Shown here piece after piece: positions 46,791 through 56,809 of a stretch of 64,000 bases of DNA. Position numbers and translations under genes: made by a program. Source of the DNA: Comamonas sp. (lineage in GTDB: Bacteria; Pseudomonadota; Gammaproteobacteria; Burkholderiales; Burkholderiaceae_C); NCBI RefSeq assembly GCF_009360615.1, contig NZ_SPEY01000041.1, positions 20,937 to 84,936 on the forward strand, read 5' to 3'. Positions within the stretch are counted from its first letter, which is position 1; each line of letters starts with the position of its first letter. The notes under the pieces were generated by a model. That model searched no databases. It was not told the DNA's origin and saw only the letters and a program-made list of their open reading frames with translations.

Positions 46791-48626
46791 ATGCGATTGC
46801 GCACCACCGCCCTGGCAGCCAGCCTGCTCATCGCTCTGACCGGCCTGAGCGCCTGCAGCAGCACCGCAGCACCGGAGGCCGCCCGCAAGGACGGCACGGC
46901 CCAGGCCAGCGGCAACGATGCCAAGGCCCAGGCCGCAGCGCCAGCCGTCACCCAGACTGCCGCCGCCCAGGCTGCCGCTGCCGCCTACGACTTCGATCTG
47001 GATGTCTTTCACCCCGTCATCGCCAAGAACGGCATGGTGGCCTCGGAGCAGGAGCTGGCCACGCAGATCGGCGTAGATATTCTCAAGGCCGGCGGCAATG
47101 CCGTCGATGCCGCCGTGGCCGTGGGTTTTGCGCTGGCTGTGGCCCTGCCCAATGCCGGCAATATCGGCGGCGGCGGCTTCATGATGGTGCACGATGCAAA
47201 GAGCGGCAAGGACATTGCGCTGGACTTCCGCGAAGTGGCCCCCAGGGGCGCGTCACGCACCATGTACCTGGATGCCGATGGCAAGGTGATCGACGGCAAG
47301 TCGCTCCACACGCACTACGCCGTGGGCGTGCCGGGCACCGTGGCAGGCATGACGCACGCGCTATCGCGCTGGGGCAGCATGCCGCTGGCCAGGGTCATGG
47401 CGCCGGCGATTGCACTGGCAGACAGGGGCTATCCCGTCAGCGTCACCCTGGCCAAGACCCTGGAGCAGGAGAAAAAGCACATGGGCCGCTGGCCGGCCAC
47501 CCAGGCCGTTTTCTGGAAGAACGGCGCACCGCTGCAAACCGGCGAGCGGCTGGTGCAAAAGGATCTGGCGCAGTCCCTGCGTCTGATCAGCCAGCAGGGC
47601 GCCAAGGCCTTCTATCAGGGAGCGATCGCGCAGAGGATCGCTGCTGAAATGGCGCCGCATGCCAATGCCATCACCCTGCAGGACCTGCGCGACTACCAGG
47701 TGGTGGAGCGCGAACCCATACGCGGCAGCTATCGGGGCTACCAGATCGTGACCATGCCCCCGCCCTCCTCGGGCGGCGCGCATCTGATTCAGATTCTGAA
47801 CATGATGGAGCGCTGGCCCATGAATCAATGGGGCGCCAACAGCGCGCAGAGCGTGCACTACATGACCGAGGCCATGAAGCTCGCCTACGCCGACCGCTCG
47901 GAATACCTGGGCGACCCTGGCTTCGTGAAGATTCCGCTCAAGGGACTGATCTCCAAGAGCTATGCCGGCGAGCTGGCTGCGGGCATCAAGCCCCGGCAAG
48001 CCAGACCCGGCAAGGACATCCGGCCCGGCCGGCCCCAGGCCTATGAAAGCGACCAGACCACCCACTATTCGGTGGTGGACAAGGCCGGCAATGCCGTGGC
48101 CGTGACCTATACGCTGAACACCAATTTCGGCAGCGGCATCGTCGCCCCGGGCACGGGCATTCTGCTCAACAACGAGATGGACGATTTCTCGGCCAAGCCT
48201 GGCGTGGCCAATGCCTATGGCCTGGTGGGCGGCGACGCGAATGCCGTGCAGGCCGGCAAGCGGCCGCTGTCATCGATGACGCCGACCCTGGTGCTCAAGG
48301 ACGGCAAGCCGGTTCTCGTCACCGGCAGTCCGGGCGGAGCGCGCATCATCACCACGGTGCTGCAGCAGGTCGTCAATCACATCGACTTCGGCATGAACCC
48401 GGCCGAGGCGGCGTCCACGCCGCGCTTTCATCACCAGTGGACGCCTGACGAGCTGCGCGTTGAAAAAGGCTTCAGCCCCGATACGCTGGCCCTGCTCAGG
48501 CAGTGGGGCCACACGGTGGCACTGAAGGCATCCATGGGCCGCTCGCAGACCATCGAGATCCGCGACGGCCTGCTGCGCGGGGCCTCGGACCCACGCAATC
48601 CTGACGGAAAAACCATGGGGTTCTGA
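46791..48626 (+). CDS. ggt: Gamma-glutamyltransferase, lipoprotein form
   Basis: N-terminal-nucleophile enzyme that cleaves gamma-glutamyl bonds such as glutathione. The 611-residue precursor starts with a lipoprotein signal (LTGLSACSS, Cys about 22) and an Ala-rich linker. Conserved parts are GGNAVDAAVAVGFALAV, GNIGGGGFMM, DFREVAPRGASR and the autoprocessing site DQTTHYSVVDKAGNAV, where the second Thr becomes the nucleophile. Late SSMTPTLVLKDGKPVLVTGSPGG fits as well. It is divergent from uraH and may share its operator. A link to purine use, perhaps nitrogen scavenging, is inference. Confidence 0.93.
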   Translation: MRLRTTALAASLLIALTGLSACSSTAAPEAARKDGTAQASGNDAKAQAAAPAVTQTAAAQAAAAAYDFDLDVFHPVIAKNGMVASEQELATQIGVDILKAGGNAVDAAVAVGFALAVALPNAGNIGGGGFMMVHDAKSGKDIALDFREVAPRGASRTMYLDADGKVIDGKSLHTHYAVGVPGTVAGMTHALSRWGSMPLARVMAPAIALADRGYPVSVTLAKTLEQEKKHMGRWPATQAVFWKNGAPLQTGERLVQKDLAQSLRLISQQGAKAFYQGAIAQRIAAEMAPHANAITLQDLRDYQVVEREPIRGSYRGYQIVTMPPPSSGGAHLIQILNMMERWPMNQWGANSAQSVHYMTEAMKLAYADRSEYLGDPGFVKIPLKGLISKSYAGELAAGIKPRQARPGKDIRPGRPQAYESDQTTHYSVVDKAGNAVAVTYTLNTNFGSGIVAPGTGILLNNEMDDFSAKPGVANAYGLVGGDANAVQAGKRPLSSMTPTLVLKDGKPVLVTGSPGGARIITTVLQQVVNHIDFGMNPAEAASTPRFHHQWTPDELRVEKGFSPDTLALLRQWGHTVALKASMGRSQTIEIRDGLLRGASDPRNPDGKTMGF

Positions 48627-48634
48627 CGCTGAAC

Positions 48635-48665
48635 AAAAAAGCCGCGCTCCCCCGAGCGCGGCTTT
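48635..48665. terminator. Bidirectional terminator between ggt and glxR
   Basis: The 12-bp stem AAAGCCGCGCTC/GAGCGCGGCTTT with an A-run on the left. It separates the convergent ggt and glyoxylate-pathway operons. Confidence 0.85.
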
Positions 48666-48722
48666 CACTTGAGGCGGCTGCTGGCCGTACGCGTGGCCAG
48701 CGGCCGCCCTCCCCACCTCTCT

Positions 48723-49634
48723 TTATTCAGCCTTCTGACCGATTTCGAAGTTGGCCTGGATTTCCAGGGCACGCACCATGCCCGAGTGATCCCAGGCTGC
48801 ACCTCCGTGGGCCACGCAGCTGTTGAACAGTTCCTGTGCCTGCGCCGTGTTGGGCAGAGACACACCCAGCTGACGCGCGCTGGACAGGGCCAGGTTCAGA
48901 TCCTTCTGGTGCAAGGCGATGCGGAAGCCGGGATCGAAGGTGCGCTTGATCATGCGTTCGGCATGCACTTCCAGGATCTTGGAAGAGGCAAAGCCGCCCA
49001 GCAGGGCTTCACGCACGCGGGCTGGATCGGCACCGGCGCGCGATGCGAACAGCAGGGCTTCGGCCACGGCTTCGATGTTCAGCGCCACGATGATCTGGTT
49101 GGCCACCTTGGCCGTCTGGCCGTCGCCATTGCCGCCCACCAGGGTGATGTTCTTGCCCATCTTGTCGAACAGGGGCTTGACGCGCTCGAAAGCCGCATCG
49201 GGGCCGCCGACCATGATGGACAGGGTGCCGTTCTTGGCACCGACTTCACCGCCGGAGACGGGAGCGTCCAGGTACTGGGCGCCGGCGGCTTCGATGCGCT
49301 TGGCGAAGTCCTTGGTGGCCACGGGCGAGATGGAGGACATGTCGACCACGATCTTGCCGGCGCTGCCCTTCAGACCGGCTGCCACGCCGTCTTCACCGAA
49401 CAGCACCTTCTCCACGTCGGGAGTGTCGGGCACCATGATGAAAATGATGTCGGCACGCTCGGCCACGCCGCGAGCGGTGGTGCACTGGGTGGCGCTGGTT
49501 TCGGCGATGTTGGCAGGCACCTTGCCCACGGTGTTGACGAACAGCTGGTGGCCGGCCGCAATCAGGTGGCCGCACATGGGCGCGCCCATGATGCCCAGAC
49601 CGATAAAGCCCAGCTTGAGAGACGATGCGTTCAT
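48723..49634 (-). CDS. glxR: Tartronate semialdehyde reductase
   Basis: A 303-residue beta-hydroxyacid dehydrogenase that reduces tartronate semialdehyde to D-glycerate with NAD(P)H. The dinucleotide-binding start LGFIGLGIMGAPMCGHL, the substrate motif DAPVSGGEVGAKNGTLSIMVGG and the catalytic-Lys region GDGQTAKVANQIIVALNI are clear. It is the last gene of gcl-hyi-glxR, the standard glyoxylate-to-glycerate operon, here transcribed on the minus strand. Confidence 0.95.
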   Translation of the reverse strand: MNASSLKLGFIGLGIMGAPMCGHLIAAGHQLFVNTVGKVPANIAETSATQCTTARGVAERADIIFIMVPDTPDVEKVLFGEDGVAAGLKGSAGKIVVDMSSISPVATKDFAKRIEAAGAQYLDAPVSGGEVGAKNGTLSIMVGGPDAAFERVKPLFDKMGKNITLVGGNGDGQTAKVANQIIVALNIEAVAEALLFASRAGADPARVREALLGGFASSKILEVHAERMIKRTFDPGFRIALHQKDLNLALSSARQLGVSLPNTAQAQELFNSCVAHGGAAWDHSGMVRALEIQANFEIGQKAE

Positions 49635-49718
49635 GGTTGTACTCCTCAGTTTTCTTGATACTCAAATTCGGGGGCTGGTGGCGCTTTGCGAGCAGGCGCC
49701 ACAGGCCTTGTCATCCAT

Positions 49719-50522
49719 TCAGGCAGCCACGGCGACCTTGCTCCAGCCGCCGATCTTCTGCAGCCAGCCCAGGCCGGACTCGGTGCCGTTGGCGGGCTTG
49801 TATTCGCAGCCGATCCAGCCGTCGTAGCCGATGCGATCCAGGTGTGCGAACAGGAAGGGGTAGTTGATCTCGCCGGTGCCGGGTTCGTTGCGACCGGGGT
49901 TGTCGGCCAGCTGGATGTGACCGATGCGGCCCAGCTGCTTTTGCATGGTGGCAGCCAGCTCGCCTTCCACGCGCTGGGCGTGGTAGATGTCGTACTGCAC
50001 AAAGGCGTTGGGCGCACCCACTTCGTCCAGGATGGACAGGGCATCCTCGGTGCGGTTCAGGTAGAAGCCGGGGATGTCGAAGGGGTTGATGGGCTCGATG
50101 AGCAGGCGGATGTTGGCAGCGCTCAGGGCGGCGGCAGCAAAGCGCAGGTTTTCCACGAAAGTGCGGCGCACCACGGCAGCGTCGACACCGGCAGGAACCT
50201 TGCCGGCCAGGCAGTTGAGCTGGGGCACACCCAGGGCGTGGGCATAGGTCACGGCCTTGGCCACGCCGGCGCGGAATTCGTCCACGCGCTGGGGGTCGCA
50301 GGCAATGCCGCGCTCGCCCGCATCCCAGTCGCCAGCGGGCAGGTTGTGCAGAACAATCTTCAGTCCGGTGGCGTCCAGGCGCTCCTTGATCTCTTCCACG
50401 GTATGCGCGTAGGGGAAGAGAAACTCCACGGCTTCAAAGCCTGCGTTGGCGGCACGCTCAAAACGCTCGAGGAAAGGCACCTCGGTGAACAGCATGCTCA
50501 GGTTGGCTGCAAAACGGGGCAT
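49719..50522 (-). CDS. hyi: Hydroxypyruvate isomerase
   Basis: A 267-residue TIM-barrel isomerase interconverting hydroxypyruvate and tartronate semialdehyde. Family blocks are FAANLSMLFTEVPFLERFERAANAGFEAVEFLFPY, NLPAGDWDAGERGIACDP, IEPINPFDIPGFYLN and QYDIYHAQRVEGEL, with metal-binding Glu, Asp and His in these. It lies between gcl and glxR, with short gaps on both sides, which supports the assignment over other sugar isomerases. Confidence 0.95.
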   Translation of the reverse strand: MPRFAANLSMLFTEVPFLERFERAANAGFEAVEFLFPYAHTVEEIKERLDATGLKIVLHNLPAGDWDAGERGIACDPQRVDEFRAGVAKAVTYAHALGVPQLNCLAGKVPAGVDAAVVRRTFVENLRFAAAALSAANIRLLIEPINPFDIPGFYLNRTEDALSILDEVGAPNAFVQYDIYHAQRVEGELAATMQKQLGRIGHIQLADNPGRNEPGTGEINYPFLFAHLDRIGYDGWIGCEYKPANGTESGLGWLQKIGGWSKVAVAA

Positions 50523-50555
50523 GGTAAAAGTCTCCGGTAATCGTTAAGGGTTGGA

Positions 50556-50640
50556 CGCCCGGCAAGGGCCACCCCGCCGCGAAGGCGGCGCCCCCTCCCG
50601 CAGGGAAAGGGGGAAGCGGCGGTGCCGCTCAGGGGTGCGG
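50556..50640. repeat. GC-rich palindromic intergenic element
   Basis: Between gcl and hyi lies a string of small hairpins, including GCCGCGAAGGCGGC, CCCCCTCCCGCAGGG and AAGCGGCGGTGCCGCT. A similar CCCCTCGGGG/CCTCCCCTGGGGG piece occurs inside the pseudogene near 7405-7440. It looks like a dispersed REP-like element of this genome, but I cannot count copies outside the window. Confidence 0.5.
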
Positions 50641-50645
50641 CGGAC

Positions 50646-52436
<1,791 letters not shown>

Positions 52437-52508
52437 GAGGTCTCCTTCAAACTGAAATGAACTTTAGACAAGACCCCTGCTTGCCGGAAGCCGGTTGCAG
52501 ACCATAAA

Positions 52509-52531
52509 ATTTATTCCACCCAAGAATAAAT
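52509..52531. promoter_or_regulatory. Inverted repeat in the gcl/LysR divergent promoter
   Basis: ATTTATTC-N7-GAATAAAT is an 8-bp perfect inverted repeat that ends just before the LysR ribosome site. This LysR-box geometry suggests autoregulation and control of gcl. Confidence 0.65.
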
Positions 52532-52544
52532 AGGAGATGAACCC

Positions 52545-53462
52545 ATGGACAGACTCGATGCGATGCACATGTTCGTGCGCGTGGTGGAGACCGGCAGTTT
52601 CACCAAGGTCGCCCAGGAATTCGCCACCACCCAGCCCACGGTCACCAAGCAGGTTGCGGCCATGGAGGCTCGCCTGAAGGTGCGCCTGCTCAACCGCAAC
52701 ACGCGCGGCGTGAGCCTGACCGAGGCCGGCGCGCTGTACTACGAGAAATGCAAGATCATCGTCAGCGACGTGGCGGAGGCGGAGAATGTCGTCAAGGTGC
52801 GCCAGACCCAGGTGCAGGGTCAGCTGCGCATCGGCAGCTCGGTAGCCTTCGGGCGCCGCGTGCTCATTCCGCTGGCCATGGATTTCATGAAGCACAACCC
52901 CCAGGTGCAGGTCGACCTGAGCTTCGAGGACCGCTACACCGATCTGGTGGCCAACGGCATCGACGTGGCGCTGCGCCTGGGCAAGCTGGCCGACTCCTCG
53001 CTGGGGGCACGCATGCTGGGCGTCAATCCCTGGGTGCTGGTGGCGTCCAACACCTATCTGCGCAAGCACGGCACGCCGCGCCGTCCCTCGGATCTCAAGG
53101 AGCATTCCACGCTGATCTACAGCAGCGTGCAGGGCAACGATATCTGGCGTCTGCGCAATGCCAGCGGCGAGCCGGTGTCGATTCCCGTCACCGGGCGGCT
53201 GCGCTCCAACAATCTCTCGGCCCTGCTGGCGGCGGCCCGCTCGCACATGGGCATTGCAGCGCTACCGCGTTATGTGGCCCAGGATTCGCTCAAGGACGGG
53301 CGCGTGGTGGAGGTACTCAGGACCTGCCGCCTGCCCGAACAGGAAATCCACGCGGTCTACCCCTCGCCGCGCCTGGTGCCGCAGAAGGTGCAGTCCTTCA
53401 TCGCTTTCCTACAGGGGAAATTCGACGATGCCTGGTGGGAAGATCTGCCGCGCGGCGGCTGA
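52545..53462 (+). CDS. LysR-type regulator, probable regulator of the gcl operon
   Basis: A 305-residue LysR protein of the CrgA-like subgroup. The helix-turn-helix is MHMFVRVVETGSFTKVAQEFATTQPTVTKQVAAMEARLKVRLL (residues about 5-50) and the effector domain starts near 88. It is divergent from gcl with 108 bases between starts and with the ATTTATTC/GAATAAAT palindrome between them. A natural ligand would be a glyoxylate- or allantoin-pathway intermediate; this is inference from position. Confidence 0.88.
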   Translation: MDRLDAMHMFVRVVETGSFTKVAQEFATTQPTVTKQVAAMEARLKVRLLNRNTRGVSLTEAGALYYEKCKIIVSDVAEAENVVKVRQTQVQGQLRIGSSVAFGRRVLIPLAMDFMKHNPQVQVDLSFEDRYTDLVANGIDVALRLGKLADSSLGARMLGVNPWVLVASNTYLRKHGTPRRPSDLKEHSTLIYSSVQGNDIWRLRNASGEPVSIPVTGRLRSNNLSALLAAARSHMGIAALPRYVAQDSLKDGRVVEVLRTCRLPEQEIHAVYPSPRLVPQKVQSFIAFLQGKFDDAWWEDLPRGG

Positions 53463-53606
53463 TTCCTTATTGATTCTGCAAAAGAATCAATCCGTGCGAA
53501 GCGCTATCAAAAGCAAAGCAGCTATCGTCTCGAAGTCGGCAGCTGCAGCATCCGGACGGCTGGGATTCCTTGAGAACGAAGCGATAGCTGCTATCCATAC
53601 CGCGAA

Positions 53607-54959
53607 TCAGAGCACCAGGATCGCGCGGAAGTCGTTGACGTTGGTATGCGTGGGGCCGGTGATCACCAGATCTCCCAGTGCCGAAAAATAGCCGTAGGCA
53701 TCGTTGCGATCCAGGTGATCGCTGATACGCAGGTTCAGCTCTGCCGCGCGCTTGAGCGTGCAGGGCGAGACGCGGGCTCCCGCGTTGTCCTCGACACCGT
53801 CAATGCCGTCGGTGTCCGCAGCCAGCGCCCAGACATTGCCCTGCCCCTGCAGGGCCTGGGCCAGACCCAGGCAGAACTCGCCGGCACGGCCGCCGCGCCC
53901 CTTGGCAGCCCCGGGCTGACGCGGGCGGATGGTGACCGTGGTTTCCCCCCCGGAGAGAATCACGCAGGGCTTGGCAAAGGGCTGATCGCGCCTGGCCACG
54001 GCACGCGCCAGTGCTGCATGCACCTTCCCCACCTCGCGCGACTCGCCCTCCATCTCGTCGGACAGCACATGCACGGCGATGCCGGCCTCGCGAGCAGCGG
54101 CCGCCGCTGCTTCCAGCGACTGCTGGGGCGTGGCGATCAGATGCACCTCATGTCCCTCGAAACGGGCATCGCCGGGCTTGGGCGTCTCCAGTTCGCCGGC
54201 TTGCAGCGCCGCGCGCACGGACTCCGGGATGCCGATCTGGTAGCGGTCCAGGATGGCCAGCGCGTCGGCACAGGTCGAGGCGTCCGGCACCGTGGGTCCG
54301 CTGGCGATCACCGAAGGATCGTCGCCAGGCACGTCGCTGATGGTCAGCGTCACCACCTTGGCGGGGTGGCAGGCGGCCGCCAGACGACCGCCCTTGACAC
54401 GCGACAGGTGCTTGCGCACGCAGTTCATCTCGCCAATCGCCGCTCCGCTCTCCAGCAGCGCCTTGTTGATGCGCTGCTTCTCGGCCAGGTCGATGCCTTC
54501 GGCGGGCAGGGTCAGCAGCGAGGAGCCGCCGCCGGAGATCAGGCAGATCACCAGATCGTCGGCGGTCAGGCCCTCGGTCAGCGCCAGGATGCGTTCGGCC
54601 GCAGCCAGACCGGCCTCGTCCGGCACGGGGTGGGCCGCTTCCACCACCTCCAGGCGCCGGGCCAGCCCTTCGGGGCGTGGGGGAATGTGCGCGTAGCGCG
54701 TCACCACCAGGCCCGACAGCGGGGCATCCTGCGGCCACAGAGCCTCCAGCGCCTGCGCCATGGAGCCGCCGGCCTTGCCGGCACCCAGCACCAGGGTACG
54801 GCCCTTGGGCGGCTTGGGCAGATGACGCGCCAGTCCCTCGATGGGCAGGGCATTGCGCACCGCCACGTCATACAGATGACGCAGAAAGCCAGCCGGGTCT
54901 TGCTGGGGAACAGGCGTTGCCGCGGCCTGCGCGCGCGAGGATGTATTCTGTGCTTGCAT
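53607..54959 (-). CDS. Glycerate 2-kinase (DUF4147/TtuD family)
   Basis: Class II glycerate kinase that phosphorylates D-glycerate to 2-phosphoglycerate, completing the glyoxylate-to-glycolysis route begun by Gcl. About 450 residues from ATG 54959 (MQAQNTSSRAQ). Family blocks are TLVLGAGKAGGSMAQALEALW, CLISGGGSSLLTLPAEGIDL, CVRKHLSRVKGGRLA, TLTISDVPGDDPSVIASGPT and ALAADTDGIDG. The open frame continues upstream to 55142 without support. It is divergent from the GntR gene, whose upstream region carries a TGTATACA operator. Confidence 0.93.
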   Translation of the reverse strand: MQAQNTSSRAQAAATPVPQQDPAGFLRHLYDVAVRNALPIEGLARHLPKPPKGRTLVLGAGKAGGSMAQALEALWPQDAPLSGLVVTRYAHIPPRPEGLARRLEVVEAAHPVPDEAGLAAAERILALTEGLTADDLVICLISGGGSSLLTLPAEGIDLAEKQRINKALLESGAAIGEMNCVRKHLSRVKGGRLAAACHPAKVVTLTISDVPGDDPSVIASGPTVPDASTCADALAILDRYQIGIPESVRAALQAGELETPKPGDARFEGHEVHLIATPQQSLEAAAAAAREAGIAVHVLSDEMEGESREVGKVHAALARAVARRDQPFAKPCVILSGGETTVTIRPRQPGAAKGRGGRAGEFCLGLAQALQGQGNVWALAADTDGIDGVEDNAGARVSPCTLKRAAELNLRISDHLDRNDAYGYFSALGDLVITGPTHTNVNDFRAILVL

Positions 54960-55133
54960 AGCTGCGCATTGTGCATTCGGGCTTTTCTCCCTTACAGAGG
55001 GCCCCCAGTCACAACACTGCTGATCTTTGCAATACCAATGTTGCAAGCCCTTGCTCCCATTGGGTTTGCGCGCTTGCGCACAGCTTTCTGCGCCTGAACA
55101 TCGATACAAACACCATGTTTGGTGAACAGAAAC

Positions 55134-55149
55134 TGTATACAAAACTTGT
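55134..55149. promoter_or_regulatory. TGTATACA-N5-TGT operator upstream of the GntR/puuE operon
   Basis: TGTATACA (55134-55141), five bases, then TGTC (55147-55150). It lies 31 bases before the GntR start and in the region shared with the divergent glycerate kinase gene, a good position for autoregulation. Confidence 0.68.
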
Positions 55150-55171
55150 CTTCAACCGCTATGATGGATTT

Positions 55172-55849
55172 ATGGAAACTTCCACCACCAGTTTCATTGT
55201 CGAAAGCCTGACCAAGGCCATCGTCGAGCATCGCCTGATGCCCGGCACCAAGCTGGCCGAGCAAAAGTTGGCCGACCACTTTGGAGTTTCCCGCACCCTG
55301 GTGCGCCAGGCCCTGTTCCAGCTTTCGCAGAACCGTCTCATCCGGCTCGAGCCCGCCCGCGGCGCCTTTGTGGCCACGCCTTCGGTGGACGAGGCGCGCC
55401 AGGTGTTTGCCGTGCGCCGCATGCTCGAGGCCGAGATGGTCCGCAGCTTTGTCAAGCAAAGCAGCGCCGCCAAGATTCGCGCCCTCAAGCAGCATGTGGC
55501 TGCCGAGAAGAAGGCCATGGAAGCCAATGACGTGGGCCAGCGCACCGAGCTGCTGGGCGACTTCCACGTGCGCATGGCCGAGCTCATGGGCAACGAGGTG
55601 CTGGCACAGCTGCTGGGCGAGCTGATTTCCCGCTGCGCATTGATCACCCTGATGTACCAGTCTGCATCGGCGGCCGAGCATTCGCACGAAGAACATGCCG
55701 ACATCGTGACCGCGCTGGCTGCGGGCGATGCCGAACATGCGGTGCAGCTGATGCAGCAGCACCTGGACCACGTGGAAGCAGGCCTGACCTTCGACCGCGA
55801 CTTGCCAACGAACGATCTGTCGATGGCACTTTCATCCGTATCCCTATGA
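55172..55849 (+). CDS. GntR-family (FCD) regulator of purine/allantoin genes
   Basis: A 225-residue GntR regulator with an N-terminal winged helix (TKAIVEHRLMPGTKLAEQKLADHFGVSRTLVRQALFQLSQNRLIRLEPARGAFV) and a C-terminal all-helical FCD ligand domain (about 85-210, with DFHVRMAELMGN and HEEHADIVTALAAGDAE). Start ATG 55172 (METSTTSF). Its TGA overlaps the puuE ATG (ATGA), so it is the first gene of the puuE-uraD/allC-M20 operon. FCD proteins often bind TGTATACA-like palindromes, several of which lie before purine genes here. Confidence 0.92.
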   Translation: METSTTSFIVESLTKAIVEHRLMPGTKLAEQKLADHFGVSRTLVRQALFQLSQNRLIRLEPARGAFVATPSVDEARQVFAVRRMLEAEMVRSFVKQSSAAKIRALKQHVAAEKKAMEANDVGQRTELLGDFHVRMAELMGNEVLAQLLGELISRCALITLMYQSASAAEHSHEEHADIVTALAAGDAEHAVQLMQQHLDHVEAGLTFDRDLPTNDLSMALSSVSL

Positions 55850-56802
55850 CTTACGATTCCACCGCCTCCTATCCGCGCGACCTGATTGGCTACGGTCGCA
55901 ACACTCCCCATCCCGAATGGCCCGGCAAAGCTCGCGTGGCCGTTCAGTTCGTACTGAACTACGAAGAAGGCGGTGAGAACCATATCCTGCATGGCGACCC
56001 GGGCAGCGAGCAGTTTCTGTCGGAAATGTTCAATCCTGCCAGCTACCCGGCCCGTCACATGAGCATGGACGGCATCTATGAATACGGCTCGCGCGCAGGC
56101 GTGTGGCGCATTCTCAAGGAGTTCGAGAAGCGGGGTCTGCCGCTGACCGTGTTCGGCGTGGCCACGGCCCTGCAAAAGCATCGCGAGCTGGCCCAGGCTT
56201 TTGACGAGCTCGGTCACGAAGTGGCCTGCCATGGCCTGAAGTGGATTCACTACCAGAACGTGCCCGAAGAGGTCGAGCGCGCCCACATGCAGCAATGCGT
56301 GGACATCTTTGACGAGCTGTACGGCGCGGGCGGCGACCACGGCCTGGGCTGGTACACCGGCCGCGACAGCCCCAACAGCCACCGCCTGGTGGCAGATGCC
56401 GGCCGCTTCACCTACGACAGCGATTACTACGGCGACGACCTGCCCTTCTGGATGAAGGTCGCCAAGAGCGACGGCACGACGCACAACCAGCTCATCGTTC
56501 CCTACACCCTCGACGTGAACGACATGCGCTTCGCCCTGCCTCAGGGGTACTCGCATGCCGATCCGTTCTTCCAGTACATGAAGGACACCTTCGATGTCCT
56601 GTACGCCGAGGGCAATGCCAGCGGCGACAACGCCCCCAAGATGATGAGCATCGGCATGCACTGCCGACTGCTTGGCCGTCCCGGCCGCATTACAGCGCTG
56701 CAGCGCTTCCTCGACCACATCCAGAAGCACGACAACGTGTGGGTGTGCCGCCGTATTGATTTGGCTCGCCACTGGGCCGAGCGTTTCCCCTGCAAGGATT
56801 GA
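55846..56802 (+). CDS. puuE: Allantoinase, PuuE type
   Basis: Converts allantoin to allantoate. This is the polysaccharide-deacetylase-fold PuuE, not the amidohydrolase AllB. The 318-residue protein shows YPRDLIGYGRNTPHPEWPGKARVAVQFVLNYEEGGENHILHGD, the GSRAGVWRIL segment, HEVACHGLKWIHYQ and RDSPNSHRL. Overlap of its start with the GntR stop by four bases indicates translational coupling, and the next gene begins seven bases after its stop. Confidence 0.95.
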   Translation: MTYDSTASYPRDLIGYGRNTPHPEWPGKARVAVQFVLNYEEGGENHILHGDPGSEQFLSEMFNPASYPARHMSMDGIYEYGSRAGVWRILKEFEKRGLPLTVFGVATALQKHRELAQAFDELGHEVACHGLKWIHYQNVPEEVERAHMQQCVDIFDELYGAGGDHGLGWYTGRDSPNSHRLVADAGRFTYDSDYYGDDLPFWMKVAKSDGTTHNQLIVPYTLDVNDMRFALPQGYSHADPFFQYMKDTFDVLYAEGNASGDNAPKMMSIGMHCRLLGRPGRITALQRFLDHIQKHDNVWVCRRIDLARHWAERFPCKD

Positions 56803-56809
56803 TTGCGAC

